A stretch of 64,000 bases of DNA, taken from Thermoleophilaceae bacterium (lineage in GTDB: Bacteria; Actinomycetota; Thermoleophilia; Solirubrobacterales; Thermoleophilaceae). This document shows, one piece after another, positions 48,677 to 57,923 of the stretch (within the stretch, counting starts at the first letter, position 1; each line of letters opens with the position of its first letter). Under the pieces are notes generated by a model. The model had not been told where the DNA came from. It was given only the letters and a program-made list of their open reading frames with translations, and did no database searches. The DNA lies in contig JAUJOA010000002.1 in assembly GCA_030447875.1 (NCBI GenBank), positions 1 to 64,000 of the forward strand, in the 5' to 3' direction. Position numbers and translations under genes: made by a program.

Positions 48677-49280
48677 CCGCCACGTCGCCGGCTTGCGCCA
48701 GCTCCATCTCGCGGTCGGTAGTTCGCCCGCGACGGGCGAAGAGGACGCGCGCCACGGCGGCGACCACGGTCGGGTCGAACTGGCTTCCCGCGCCGGCCCA
48801 CAGCTCGGCGACCGCTCGTGCGTGGCTGACCCCCTTGCGGTAAGGGCGGTCGGTCGTCATCGCGTCGTAGCTGTCGCAGCAGAAGACGATTCGGGCGGCC
48901 AGTGGGATGTCCTGGCCGGCCAGCCCGTCGGGGTAGCCCGTCCCGTCCCAGCGCTCGTGTGATGACCTGACGATTCGAGCGATGCTCGACAGCGACTCCT
49001 CGGCGCGCGCGAGCATGGCTTCACCCTCGGTGGTGTGGGTCTCGATCACCTCACGCTCGACGGTGGTTAGCCCGCTGGGCTTGTCGAGGATCGCGTTCGG
49101 GATGTTGAGCTTGCCGATGTCGTGGAGAAGTGCCGCGAGCTCGAGCTCCTGGCGTGCCTCAGGCTCGAGGCGGAACTCCTCGGCGACCAAGCTGGCCAGC
49201 TCCGCAACGGAGCGAGCGTGGTCCGCGGTGCGGTGGTCAGCCGCCTCGGCGAGGGACAATGCGTGTGCCGCGAGCGACAT
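48630..49280 (-). CDS. HD-GYP domain phosphohydrolase, stand-alone
   Basis: A 216-aa cytoplasmic HD-GYP protein with no sensor domain: HRTADHARSVAELASLVAEE, the metal site LLHDIGKLNIPN, SSHERWDGTGYPDGLAGQDI and CCDSYDAMTTDRPYRKGVS. It is expected to degrade cyclic di-GMP or another cyclic dinucleotide. Its last 15 codons lie opposite the end of the sigma factor gene. Confidence 0.92.
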   Translation of the reverse strand: MSLAAHALSLAEAADHRTADHARSVAELASLVAEEFRLEPEARQELELAALLHDIGKLNIPNAILDKPSGLTTVEREVIETHTTEGEAMLARAEESLSSIARIVRSSHERWDGTGYPDGLAGQDIPLAARIVFCCDSYDAMTTDRPYRKGVSHARAVAELWAGAGSQFDPTVVAAVARVLFARRGRTTDREMELAQAGDVAANRTAPLASVRAISG

Positions 49281-49325
49281 CGAGAGCCAAGCCTGGGGGG
49301 TACGACATCCGTCCGCGTACCAGCC

Positions 49326-49345
49326 TGCAAATTGCAGACTTTTTG
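49326..49345 (+). other. AT-rich palindrome in the HD-GYP/alaS gap
   Basis: CTGCAA-A-TTGCAG followed by ACTTTTT is a short perfect palindrome in an otherwise GC-rich region, between two divergent genes. It may be an operator or a terminator-like stem; no regulator can be named. Confidence 0.35.
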
Positions 49346-49405
49346 GCGACTAAGTTGTCCCTCGCTTGCAGGTTTGATCGACCTGCGGTGGCCATAACCC
49401 CGCTC

Positions 49406-49411
49406 TAGACT
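49406..49411 (+). promoter_or_regulatory. -10 hexamer TAGACT, leaderless promoter of alaS
   Basis: TAGACT is followed by eight bases and GTG 49420. Confidence 0.5.
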
Positions 49412-49419
49412 GACCAGCG

Positions 49420-52050
49420 GTGCAGGCGGACGAGATCAGAGAGACCTACCTCGAGTTCTTCGAGGAGCGGGGCCACCGGCGCGTGCCCTCGGCATCGCTC
49501 GTGCCGTCGAGCTACGACCCTTCGGTCCTGCTCACCACGGCGGGCATGCAGCCCTTCAAGCCCTACTTCCGCGGTGAGGAGGAGCCTCCAGCCCCGCGGC
49601 TCACCTCCTGCCAGAAGTGCTTTCGCACGACCGACATCGAGAACGTAGGCATGACCGCGCGCCATCTCACCTTCTTCGAGATGCTCGGAAACTTCTCCCT
49701 CGGCGACTACTTCAAGCGTGGGGCGGTCGAGTACGCCTGGGAGCTGTCGACGGCGGGCTTCGGGCTAGACCCGGAGAGGATCTGGATCACGGTCTTCGAG
49801 GGCGACGAGTCGCTCTCGCTCGGGCCGGACGAGGAGGCGATCGAGTGCTGGCGCTCCGTCGGGGTGCCGGACGAGCGGATCTTCCGGCTGGGCCGGGACG
49901 ACAACTTCTGGCAGGCCGGTCCAACGGGGCCGAGCGGACCGTCCTCCGAGCTGTATCTCGATCGTGGGCCTGGGTTCGGGTCCGACGGGGACCGGCCGGG
50001 CGACGATACGGAGCGCTTCCTGGAGTTCTGGAACCTGGTGTTCATGCAGTACGAGCTGCACGACGATCAGTCGCTCACCCCGCTTCCGAAGCGCAACATC
50101 GACACGGGGCTCGGGCTCGACCGGCTCGCGGTGCTGCTCCAGGACGTCGACTCCGTCTACGAGACCCACCACTTCCGGCCGCTGGTCGAGCTCGGGGAAG
50201 AGCTCTCCGGGCGCTCCTACGACGCCGACGAGGCCACGACGCGCGCGCTACGGGTCCTGGCGGACCACGGGCGTTCGATGACGTTCCTCCTGGCCGACGG
50301 AGTCGTCCCCTCCAACGAGGACCGCGGCTACATCCTGCGGCGCATCATGCGGCGGGCGATCCAGCAGGCCCGTGTGCTCGGCATCGAGGACTCGTTTCTG
50401 CCCGTCCTCTGCCAGCGGGTCACCGACGTCATGGGCGATGCCTATCCGCAGCTGGCAATGGAGCGGGAGTCCGTGGCGCGCTGGGCCGCCGCCGAGGAGC
50501 ACGGCTTCGGCCGCACGCTCTCGCAGGGGGAGCGACTGCTGACCGATGTAATTCGCCGCGCGAAGGACGCGTCCACGTCGTGGGTGCCCGCCGAGGATGC
50601 CTTCCGGCTTCACGACACCTACGGGTTTCCCTACGAGATGACCAAGGAGCTGCTGGCGGACGCGGGGCTCGCGGTTGACGATCGCGGCTTCGGCGAGCTC
50701 ATGGAGGCCGCGCGTGAGCGCTCGCGCGGTCCCGGCCGCGCGGAGGTCCGAGCGCCGACCGCGGGCGGTGGGCCGCCGCACGAGCGGGTGATCGAGTTCG
50801 CCCGCTCGACCGGCTTCGCGAGCCGGTTCGTCGGCTACGAGTCGATGGAATCGGACACGGTGGTGGCTGCCCTCGAGCGCGCGAACGGCCGCTACCTGGC
50901 GAAGCTCGGCGAGAGCCCCTTCTATCCCGAGGGCGGCGGGCAGGTGTCCGATTCGGGCTTGGTCGAGACGCCGTCAGGGGCGGCGCGGGTATCGGCCGTC
51001 TATCGAGTGGGCGACGACCAGGCGGTGGCCCTCGAGACCACGAGCGGCGAGCTGGCGGTGGGTGACACCGCGCGCGCCGTGGTGGATCGCGAGGCGCGAC
51101 TCGCGACGATGTGCAATCACACGGCGACGCACCTCCTCCACGCCGCGCTCCGCGAACGGCTCGGCACGCACGTCCGTCAGGCGGGCTCCTACGTCGGTCC
51201 GGACAAGCTTCGTTTCGATTTCACGCACGGGGAGCGCCTGAGCGGCGCGGAGGCGGCCGACGTCGAGGAGCGGGTGAACGCGTGGATCCTCGAGAGCCGG
51301 CCGGTCCGGGCGATCCACACCACGCGGACCGAGGCGGAGGCGCTCGGAGCCATGGCGCTGTTCGGCGAGAAGTACGGGGACTGGGTGCGAATGGTCGAGG
51401 TGGAGGCGGTCTCGCGCGAGCTCTGCGGTGGCACGCACGTCGGGTCGACGGCGGAGATCGGCCTCTTCCACATCACGACCGAGACCTCGAGCGCATCGAA
51501 CGTGCGGCGGATCGAGGCCGTGACGGGTCACGCGGGCGTGGAGGTCTTCCGCGCGCGCACGCGCGACCTGCGCGACATCGCGGCTCTGCTCAGGGTGCCC
51601 GAGCACGACGTCGTGCGGGCGGTGGGAAAGCTCACGGACCGTGTTCGCGAGCTATCGAAGCGCTCGGGCGGGGGGGACGACCGGGCGCTCGCCGAGTCGC
51701 TCATCGAGGGAGCTACGGAGGTCGGCGGAATACGGATCGTCGGCGAGGTGGTCGATGCAGCGGACCCGAAGGCGCTCCTCGATCTGTCCGACCGCGTCAA
51801 GCAGTCGCTCGACGGCGCGGTCGTGCTCGGGTGCGCTGTCGACGGCCGGGCGCACCTCGTGGCCAACTTCTCGCCGTCGGCCATCGAGCGGGGGCTCAAG
51901 GCCGGCGAGGTGATCCGCGCGGCCGCCGAGATCGCCGGGGGCGGTGGCGGTGGACGCGACACGATGGCTCAGGCCGGCGGCCGCGACCCCGAGAAGCTGC
52001 CCGAGGCGATCGCCGCCGCGCGGCTGGCGATGGAGCAGGCGCTCGGATGA
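49420..52050 (+). CDS. alaS: Alanine--tRNA ligase
   Basis: A class II synthetase with all domains: the catalytic core (ETYLEFFEERGHRRVPSASL, TSCQKCFRTTDIENVG, HLTFFEMLGNFSLGDYF), the tRNA-binding helical domain, the editing domain with HTATHLLHAALRERLGTHV and RELCGGTHV (zinc His/Cys), a DHHA1 domain (~residues 720-876) and a Gly-rich loop AGGGGGGRDTMAQAGG near the end. It is 876 aa with a GTG start. Its stop overlaps ruvX as ATGA. Confidence 0.97.
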   Translation: MQADEIRETYLEFFEERGHRRVPSASLVPSSYDPSVLLTTAGMQPFKPYFRGEEEPPAPRLTSCQKCFRTTDIENVGMTARHLTFFEMLGNFSLGDYFKRGAVEYAWELSTAGFGLDPERIWITVFEGDESLSLGPDEEAIECWRSVGVPDERIFRLGRDDNFWQAGPTGPSGPSSELYLDRGPGFGSDGDRPGDDTERFLEFWNLVFMQYELHDDQSLTPLPKRNIDTGLGLDRLAVLLQDVDSVYETHHFRPLVELGEELSGRSYDADEATTRALRVLADHGRSMTFLLADGVVPSNEDRGYILRRIMRRAIQQARVLGIEDSFLPVLCQRVTDVMGDAYPQLAMERESVARWAAAEEHGFGRTLSQGERLLTDVIRRAKDASTSWVPAEDAFRLHDTYGFPYEMTKELLADAGLAVDDRGFGELMEAARERSRGPGRAEVRAPTAGGGPPHERVIEFARSTGFASRFVGYESMESDTVVAALERANGRYLAKLGESPFYPEGGGQVSDSGLVETPSGAARVSAVYRVGDDQAVALETTSGELAVGDTARAVVDREARLATMCNHTATHLLHAALRERLGTHVRQAGSYVGPDKLRFDFTHGERLSGAEAADVEERVNAWILESRPVRAIHTTRTEAEALGAMALFGEKYGDWVRMVEVEAVSRELCGGTHVGSTAEIGLFHITTETSSASNVRRIEAVTGHAGVEVFRARTRDLRDIAALLRVPEHDVVRAVGKLTDRVRELSKRSGGGDDRALAESLIEGATEVGGIRIVGEVVDAADPKALLDLSDRVKQSLDGAVVLGCAVDGRAHLVANFSPSAIERGLKAGEVIRAAAEIAGGGGGGRDTMAQAGGRDPEKLPEAIAAARLAMEQALG

Positions 52051-52481
52051 GCCGAGTGCTCGCACTGGATTACGGACGGGCTCGCTGCGGCTGCGCGATC
52101 TCGGACCCGACGGGGCAGCTTGCCACGCCGCTGTCCGTGATCGAGCGGCCGCCGACCCGCCGCGGTCTGGCCACCCTTCGCTCCTTGATCGAAGAGCGCG
52201 AGGTGGAGCGGGTCGTGGTCGGGCTGCCGCTGACCCTCGCGGGCGACGAGGGAAGCCAGGCGGACGAGACGCGCGCTTTCTCGGCGCAGCTCGCTAGCCT
52301 CGTGCGCGTGCCGGTGGAGCTCCACGACGAACGGCTGACCACGGTTCAGGCCGACCGAAGCGGCCTGGCAGCGGGCGGCACGGCGCCCGTGGACTCGCGC
52401 GCCGCTGCTCACCTGCTCGAGAGCTATCTCGCCGCGGGCGGCCGCGGCGCCGCGCCGGTCGACCCCCGAGCCCGCAAGTGA
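52047..52481 (+). CDS. ruvX: Putative pre-16S rRNA nuclease / Holliday junction resolvase YqgF
   Basis: An RNase H-like fold of 144 aa: RVLALDYGRARCGCAISDPT (first Asp of the active site), VERVVVGLPLTLAGDEG and the late acidic DERLTTVQAD. The family is implicated in 16S rRNA 5' processing and possibly junction resolution. The order alaS-ruvX-mltG-aroE is conserved widely in actinobacteria and Firmicutes. ATG 52047 overlaps alaS; the track start is artefactual. Confidence 0.93.
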   Translation: MSRVLALDYGRARCGCAISDPTGQLATPLSVIERPPTRRGLATLRSLIEEREVERVVVGLPLTLAGDEGSQADETRAFSAQLASLVRVPVELHDERLTTVQADRSGLAAGGTAPVDSRAAAHLLESYLAAGGRGAAPVDPRARK

Positions 52482-53854
52482 GCACTCCCGGCGACCGGCG
52501 CCAGCGCAGCGAAGAGGAGCGTGAGCGGGCGCGCATCGAGCGCGAGGCACGCCGCTCGGGGCGGCCTCAACCGGCCCCCGGCGCGGCGAGCGGGAACGGA
52601 AGCGATGCTTCGCGAGCGCCTCGATTCAGGCATCGCCGCGAGGACCCGGGCACGCAGCGCGAAGAGCCCCCACCGTACTCCGTGCACCGGGCCGGCGGCG
52701 GGCGCCCGGCCGCCGACTCGGCCCGGCGGATACTGGCGGCGCGCCGTGAGCAGCTCGCCCGGGGTCGTGACGGAGGGGAGCCGGCGAAGGTAGGCGCGGC
52801 CAACCGGCGTCGTAGGCTGCTCCCGCTTCTCCTTGCACTCGCCGCCGGCTCCCTCGTCGGCCTGTGGTTCCTGCTCTCCCTGTTCCAGCCATTCAAAGGC
52901 GACGGGGAGGGAGAGCTTCGCGTGGCCATCCCGGAGGGCTCGAGCATCGGACAGATCGGCGACCTGCTGGACGAGCGCGGCGTGGTGTCCAGCGGCTTCT
53001 TCTTCGCCACCCGTGCGCGGCTCGCGGGTGACGCGAGCGAGCTCAAGTCAGGGAAGTACACGTTGAGGCGGGGCATGAGCTACGCGGCGGCGCTCGACGT
53101 GCTCTCCGCCGGGCCGCCGCCGCCGAAGACCCTGAACATCACGATCCTCGAGGGGCCATCGAGAGAGGAGGTGGCCCCAACGGTCGAGGATGCCGGCGTG
53201 GAGGGCGACTACCTGAAGGCCACGAAGAGCTCCAAGGCACTCGATCCAGCCGACTACGGCGCCGATGGCGCGGAGAACCTAGAGGGCTTTCTGTTCCCCG
53301 CCACGTACGAGCTGAAGGCCGGCGCGGCGGTCGACGATCTGGTCACACAGCAGCTCGATGCGTTCAAGGATCAGTTCGCCGACGTGGACCTGAAGGCGGC
53401 GAAGCGGGCGAACCTCAGCCCATACGAGGTGCTTGTGATCGCCTCGATGGTCGAGCGCGAGGCGCAGCTCTCGAAGGAGCGGCCGATAATCGCCTCGGTG
53501 ATCTACAACCGGCTGAAGGACGGCATGCCGCTCGGGATCGACGCCACCACGCGCTTCGCGACCGGGAACTGGACGGAGCCGCTCACGGAGTCGGAGCTCG
53601 CGCTCGACTCGCCTTACAACACGCGCGAGAACGCCGGCCTGCCCCCGGGCCCGATCGGCAACCCGGGACTCGACTCGATCGAAGCCGCGGCGAACCCCGA
53701 CGACACCGACTTCCTCTTCTACGTCGTGAAACCGGGCACCTGCGGCGAGCACGCGTTCTCGGAGACGGACGCCGAGTTCCAGCAGAACGTGGAGCGCTAC
53801 AACTCCGAACGCGCGGCGCGCGGGGGGCAGTCGCCCACCGATTGTCCTTCCTAG
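52478..53854 (+). CDS. mltG: Endolytic murein transglycosylase MltG (YceG-like)
   Basis: This enzyme cuts nascent glycan strands and helps terminate peptidoglycan polymerisation at the membrane. It has a ~110-residue charged cytoplasmic region, a single TM (LLPLLLALAAGSLVGLWFLL, ~113-132), a LysM-like subdomain (VAIPEGSSIGQIGDLLDERG) and the YceG catalytic domain. The predicted catalytic Glu is in VIASMVEREAQ, followed by YNRLKDGMPLGIDATTRF and NTRENAGLPPGPIGNPG. It is 458 aa and its GTG overlaps ruvX. The long cytoplasmic N-terminus is typical of actinobacterial MltG. Confidence 0.95.
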   Translation: MSTPGDRRQRSEEERERARIEREARRSGRPQPAPGAASGNGSDASRAPRFRHRREDPGTQREEPPPYSVHRAGGGRPAADSARRILAARREQLARGRDGGEPAKVGAANRRRRLLPLLLALAAGSLVGLWFLLSLFQPFKGDGEGELRVAIPEGSSIGQIGDLLDERGVVSSGFFFATRARLAGDASELKSGKYTLRRGMSYAAALDVLSAGPPPPKTLNITILEGPSREEVAPTVEDAGVEGDYLKATKSSKALDPADYGADGAENLEGFLFPATYELKAGAAVDDLVTQQLDAFKDQFADVDLKAAKRANLSPYEVLVIASMVEREAQLSKERPIIASVIYNRLKDGMPLGIDATTRFATGNWTEPLTESELALDSPYNTRENAGLPPGPIGNPGLDSIEAAANPDDTDFLFYVVKPGTCGEHAFSETDAEFQQNVERYNSERAARGGQSPTDCPS

Positions 53855-54691
53855 ATGCGTGACGGTCCCCCCGGCGCCGGTGGGCTGGCCGGCGTGGTCG
53901 GCTTTCCGGTGGGACACAGCCGCTCGCCGGCGATGCACAACGCGGGCTACGCGGCGCTCGGGCTCGACTGGCGCTACCTGAAGCTTCCGGTGGCGCCCGA
54001 TCGGTTCGCCGAGACCGTGCGGGCGCTTCCGGGGTCCGGCTATCGCGGCGTGAACGTGACCGTGCCCCACAAGCTCGCCGCGCTCGAGCTGGCCGACGAG
54101 CCCTCGCCGCCCGCCGCGGCCATCGGAGCGGCGAACACGCTGACGTTTCGCGAGGACGGGCTCGTGAGCGCCGACAACACGGACGCCCGGGGCTTCCTCG
54201 ACGCCCTCGGCGCTGACCAGCGCGGCGTTCGAGCGCTCGTGCTCGGGGCGGGGGGTGCGGGCAGGGCGGTGGCCTGGGCGCTGCGGGAAGCGGGCGCCGC
54301 CGACGTCGCGATCTGGAATCGGAGCCCGCAGCGCGCCACCGCGCTCGCACACGAGCTCGGCCTTCGGAGGGTGGCGGCGCCCGAGCCCGGGGACCTGCTG
54401 GTGAACGCGACCACCGTCGGGCTCGAGGCGGGCCTGGACGAGCCCGCAGCGCTCGAAGCACTCGGCCTTACGCGCGTCGAGCCGTTCCCGACGGTCGTGG
54501 ACCTCGTCTACTCGAGCGAGGTCACCCCGGTAGCGGCGTGGGGCGCTCGCGCGGGGTCGCGTGTCGTGGACGGCCTCGAGGTGCTCGTGCGCCAGGGGGC
54601 GCTCTCCTTCGAGCTCTGGACGGGCATGTGCCCGCCGCTCGACGTGCTGCGTGGAGCGGTGCGAGCGGCCGGCCCGCCGGCTACCCGGTAG
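53855..54691 (+). CDS. aroE: Shikimate dehydrogenase (NADP+)
   Basis: AroE reduces 3-dehydroshikimate to shikimate. Substrate-binding VVGFPVGHSRSPAMHNAGY, the catalytic-Lys segment GVNVTVPHKLAAL, SADNTDARGFLDAL and the NADP motif VLGAGGAGRAVAWALREAG with NRSPQR (phosphate-binding Arg) are all present. The end is VDGLEVLVRQGALSFELWTG. It is 278 aa; the ATG follows the mltG stop with no gap. The last 11 bp overlap the convergent 54681 gene. Confidence 0.96.
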   Translation: MRDGPPGAGGLAGVVGFPVGHSRSPAMHNAGYAALGLDWRYLKLPVAPDRFAETVRALPGSGYRGVNVTVPHKLAALELADEPSPPAAAIGAANTLTFREDGLVSADNTDARGFLDALGADQRGVRALVLGAGGAGRAVAWALREAGAADVAIWNRSPQRATALAHELGLRRVAAPEPGDLLVNATTVGLEAGLDEPAALEALGLTRVEPFPTVVDLVYSSEVTPVAAWGARAGSRVVDGLEVLVRQGALSFELWTGMCPPLDVLRGAVRAAGPPATR

Positions 54692-55115
54692 CGGGTCCCT
54701 CGACGACCAGCGACCCCGCTCGCCGGTCGATTCCATCGGTCGGCTTGAAGACCACGTCGAAGCGCCCCGGGCGGTCGACCAGCAGGTCGAACACCGCCGG
54801 TGTGCCCGACTCCGCCGGGGCCACCCGCCCCAGGCCATCGAGCTCTACGAGGCCGGGCTCGGAGGCCGTGACGGTGAGGATCACGCGAGTGCCGGCCTCG
54901 ACCGTCTTGGGCCTCGGCCGGTCGAGGGGCGACCCGGCCGCGGCCGTGAACTTGATTCGCCTGGGCTCGTCGGCCGACTCGCTCGAGTCATCCGGCGCCG
55001 CGGGGGGCGGGGCCGGGGCGTCGCTCGATTCGGGAGCCGGTCTCAGCAGCGAGGAGACACCGGCGACGACGAGAAGGGTGATCGCCAGCAGAAGGAGGCC
55101 GCGCCGAAGGTCCAT
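54681..55115 (-). CDS. Membrane-anchored protein with cupredoxin-like domain
   Basis: ATG 55115 gives MDLRRGLLLLAITLLVVAGV, a signal anchor, then a Pro/Asp/Ser linker and a ~85-residue beta-rich domain (RIKFTAAAGSPLDRPRPKTV, EAGTRVILTVTASEPGLVEL, PGRFDVVFKPTDG). This resembles the EfeO/cupredoxin-like fold, but the copper-ligand His and Cys are missing, so metal binding is doubtful. The track ORF extends 88 residues too far upstream into the opposite aroC gene. A TAGCAT -10 lies 10 bp before the ATG. Confidence 0.7.
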   Translation of the reverse strand: MDLRRGLLLLAITLLVVAGVSSLLRPAPESSDAPAPPPAAPDDSSESADEPRRIKFTAAAGSPLDRPRPKTVEAGTRVILTVTASEPGLVELDGLGRVAPAESGTPAVFDLLVDRPGRFDVVFKPTDGIDRRAGSLVVEGPATG

Positions 55116-55125
55116 GGGCGCGAGG

Positions 55126-55131
55126 ATGCTA
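55126..55131 (-). promoter_or_regulatory. -10 hexamer TAGCAT for the cupredoxin-like gene
   Basis: On the minus strand TAGCAT is followed by ten bases and ATG 55115, giving a leader of only ~3 nt. Confidence 0.4.
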
Positions 55132-55181
55132 GCCCGCTCGCACAGCGGCCTCTCGTGGCCGGCCGAGGAGCACCTCGCCAG

Positions 55182-55187
55182 TAGGGT
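55182..55187 (+). promoter_or_regulatory. -10 hexamer TAGGGT for aroC
   Basis: TAGGGT is followed by ten bases and ATG 55198. The upstream ACCTCGCCAGTAG is repeated exactly at 40593-40605. Confidence 0.45.
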
Positions 55188-55197
55188 TAGCCGCACG

Positions 55198-56361
55198 ATG
55201 GCGCTTCGCTTCACAACGGCCGGCGAGTCCCATGGTCCGGGGCTCGTGGCGGTGCTCGAGGGCCTCCCGGCCGGCCTCGAGCTCGAGCCCGACGACGTCG
55301 ATCGCGACCTGCGCCGCCGGCAGCTCGGCCATGGACGCGGTGGCCGGATGAAGATCGAGAAGGACCGAGCGGATGTCACCGCCGGCCTTCGTCACGGGCG
55401 CACGCTGGGCAGCCCCGTGGCGCTACGGGTCGAGAACCGCGACTACGCGAACTGGGAGGAGCGGATGAACCCGTGGCCGGTCGCCGCCGCTGTCGACGAA
55501 GTCCATCTTCCGCGCCCGGGACACGCCGATCTGGCCGGGGTCCAGAAGTACGGCTTCACCGACGTGAGGAACGTGCTGGAGCGCGCCAGCGCGCGCGAGA
55601 CCGCCGCGCGTGTGGCCTGCGGAGCGCTAGCCAAGGTGTTCCTGCGGGCGCTGGGCGTACAGGTCCTGAGCCACGTGCTAAGCATCGGATCGGTCGAGGC
55701 GCGCGCGCGCGACGACCTCACGCCCGCCGAGTTTGAAGGCGTCGACGAATCTCCCGTGCGCTCCCTCGACGGAGACGCCTCCGCGGCGATGGTGGCCGAG
55801 ATCGACGCGGCGCGCAAGGCGAACGAATCGCTGGGGGGCGTCTACGAGGTGCGCGCCTTCGGCGTCGTTCCGGGTCTCGGATCGCATGTGTCCTGGGAGG
55901 AGCGCCTGGACGGCCGCTTGGCCCAGGCGATCATGTCGATTCAGGCGATGAAGGGGGTCGGGATCGGCGAGGGCTTCGGCCTCGCGGGAATCGTGGGATC
56001 GCGGGCCCACGACGAGATCTTCTGGTCCGAGGAGCGCGGTTACTACCGCGAGACCAATCGCGCGGGAGGGCTCGAGGGCGGCATGACCACCGGCGACGCG
56101 CTCGTAGTGAGGGGAGCGATGAAGCCGCTCCCCACGCTCACGAAGCCGCTCCGCTCGGTCGACCTGGCGAGCAAGCAGCCCGCGCAGGCGCTGCGCGAGC
56201 GCACCGACTCCTGCACGGTGCCGGCGGCGGCCGTCGTCGCGGAGGCGATGGTGGCGCTGGTGCTCGGCTCGGCGTACCGTGAAAAGTTCGGCGGCGACCA
56301 CCTGGACGACGCTCGGGCGGCCCTGCGGGCCTACGAGGAGCGCATCGGTTGGAGGCGCTAG
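55198..56361 (+). CDS. aroC: Chorismate synthase
   Basis: AroC removes phosphate from EPSP in an FMN-dependent trans-1,4 elimination to give chorismate. The family signatures are FTTAGESHGPGLVAVLEGLP, RRRQLGHGRGGRMKIEKD, HADLAGVQKYGFTDVRNVLE, the Arg-rich ERASARETAARVACG, MKGVGIGEGFGLA and NRAGGLEGGMTTGD. It is 387 aa. ATG 55198 is chosen by homology; the track start is 660 bp too early. It begins an aroC-aroKB-aroQ-pepP operon. Confidence 0.97.
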   Translation: MALRFTTAGESHGPGLVAVLEGLPAGLELEPDDVDRDLRRRQLGHGRGGRMKIEKDRADVTAGLRHGRTLGSPVALRVENRDYANWEERMNPWPVAAAVDEVHLPRPGHADLAGVQKYGFTDVRNVLERASARETAARVACGALAKVFLRALGVQVLSHVLSIGSVEARARDDLTPAEFEGVDESPVRSLDGDASAAMVAEIDAARKANESLGGVYEVRAFGVVPGLGSHVSWEERLDGRLAQAIMSIQAMKGVGIGEGFGLAGIVGSRAHDEIFWSEERGYYRETNRAGGLEGGMTTGDALVVRGAMKPLPTLTKPLRSVDLASKQPAQALRERTDSCTVPAAAVVAEAMVALVLGSAYREKFGGDHLDDARAALRAYEERIGWRR

Positions 56362-56390
56362 TCCGGGACAAGGGGACCGCGGCGGGGAGG

Positions 56391-57923
56391 ATGAGCGACC
56401 GCGCACTCGTCTTCGTCGGCTTCATGGGGGCGGGCAAGTCGAGCGCGGCCCGCGCGCTGGCGGGGCGGCTCGGGGTCGAGGCACTCGACTCCGACCGGGA
56501 GCTCGAGCTAGAGCTCGGTGAGCCACTCGAGTCGTTCTTCGACCGCGCCGGCGAGGCGGCCTTCCGTGAGCGCGAGGAGCGGGTCGTCACGCGCCTGCTC
56601 GCGCGTTCGGATGCCCTCGTGGTGGCGCTCGGTGGCGGCGCGCTCGGCTCCGCGGCGGTCCGCAAAGCGCTGGAGCCGCATACCGTCGTCCACCTCGAGG
56701 TGGATCCATCCGAGGCGTGGGCCCGTGCCGCGGGTGGCGGGCGCCCGCTCGCGCGCGATCGCGAGTCGTTCGAGGCGCTGCACGCCGAGCGCGCGGCGGG
56801 TTACGCAGAGGCGGCCGACGCCGTGCTTCCTTGCGGTGACCGGGAGGCCCCCGTTCGCGCGTTCCCGGCGCTCGTCGCACTGCACGGACTCCTCGCCGGC
56901 GCCGACGCGCCGCGCGCGCGCCTGATCTGGGCCGATGCTCGCTCGGGCGACTATCCGGTGTTCATCGGGCGCGGGATCCTGGCCGCGGACTTCTTCTACC
57001 CCGAGGACGGGCGCCGCTTCCTGGTCACGGACGAGAACGTGGAGCGGCACCATGCGGTGACCGCCGACGCGCGGGGTGCAATCCCGGCCGGGGAGGCCCA
57101 GAAGACCTTGCCGCGCGCCGAGGAGCTTCTGCGCGCGATGGCCCGCGCGGGACTCGGCCGCGACGACGTGGTGGTGGGCCTCGGCGGGGGCGTCGTGGGC
57201 GACATGGCGGGCTTCTGCGCGGCCGTGTATCAGCGCGGGATCCGCTGCGTTCAGGTGCCAACGACGCTCGTGGCGCAGGTCGACTCCGCCTACGGCGGCA
57301 AGACCGGCGTGGACCTGCCCGAGGCGAAGAACTACGTGGGTGCGTATCACCAGCCCGCGAGCGTCTTGCTCGATCCCGCCGCGCTCGACACCCTGCCGGC
57401 GGCCGAGCGCGCCGCCGGCTACAGCGAGGTTCTGAAGACGGCGCTTATCGGCGGCGGGGCGCTCTGGGAGCGGGTGCGCGCCGGCGCGGATCCGGACGAG
57501 GAGATGATCGTCGGGTGCCTTCGAACGAAGCTCGCGATCGTGGCCGAGGACGAGCGCGACGATGGGCCGCGGCAGGCTCTGAACCTGGGTCATACCGTCG
57601 CTCACGGGATCGAAGCCGCCACCGGCTACGCCCGCTACCGCCACGGGGAGGCGGTCGCGATCGGGCTCCTCTGCGCGCTTCGCCTGTCCGGTCAGGATGA
57701 GCTCAGGGAGCAGGCGGCCGAGCTGTTGTCCGCCCGCGGGTTGCCGCTCAGGTTCGAGGGGGCGCGGCCCGAGGAGGTGCTCGCGCGCGTCGAGCTCGAC
57801 AAGAAGCGCCGCGGCGGTCGAGTCCCGTTCGTGCTGGTCGAGGGACCCGGACGGGTCACCCACGGCCATGAGATCGACGAGCGCGACCTCCGCGCGGCCG
57901 TGGAGGAGGCATGGGCGGGATGA
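56391..57923 (+). CDS. aroKB: Bifunctional shikimate kinase / 3-dehydroquinate synthase
   Basis: Residues ~1-165 are shikimate kinase: Walker A VGFMGAGKSSAARALA, shikimate-binding LDSDRELELELGE and ALGGGALGS. Residues ~175-510 are dehydroquinate synthase: VVGLGGGVVGDMAGFCAAVY, VPTTLVAQVDSAYGGKTGVD, ALIGGGALWERVR and the metal ligands in NLGHTVAHGIE and RHGEAVAIGLL. The fusion joins steps 5 and 2 of the shikimate pathway. ATG 56391 (510 aa) starts right at the kinase; TTG 56349, overlapping aroC, is the alternative with better ribosome-binding spacing. Confidence 0.96.
   Translation: MSDRALVFVGFMGAGKSSAARALAGRLGVEALDSDRELELELGEPLESFFDRAGEAAFREREERVVTRLLARSDALVVALGGGALGSAAVRKALEPHTVVHLEVDPSEAWARAAGGGRPLARDRESFEALHAERAAGYAEAADAVLPCGDREAPVRAFPALVALHGLLAGADAPRARLIWADARSGDYPVFIGRGILAADFFYPEDGRRFLVTDENVERHHAVTADARGAIPAGEAQKTLPRAEELLRAMARAGLGRDDVVVGLGGGVVGDMAGFCAAVYQRGIRCVQVPTTLVAQVDSAYGGKTGVDLPEAKNYVGAYHQPASVLLDPAALDTLPAAERAAGYSEVLKTALIGGGALWERVRAGADPDEEMIVGCLRTKLAIVAEDERDDGPRQALNLGHTVAHGIEAATGYARYRHGEAVAIGLLCALRLSGQDELREQAAELLSARGLPLRFEGARPEEVLARVELDKKRRGGRVPFVLVEGPGRVTHGHEIDERDLRAAVEEAWAG

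Noticed and set aside
54681-55379. 232-aa version of the cupredoxin-like protein
   Set aside because: Its first 88 residues are a shadow of the opposite aroC gene; the signal anchor begins at ATG 55115 with a -10 motif before it.
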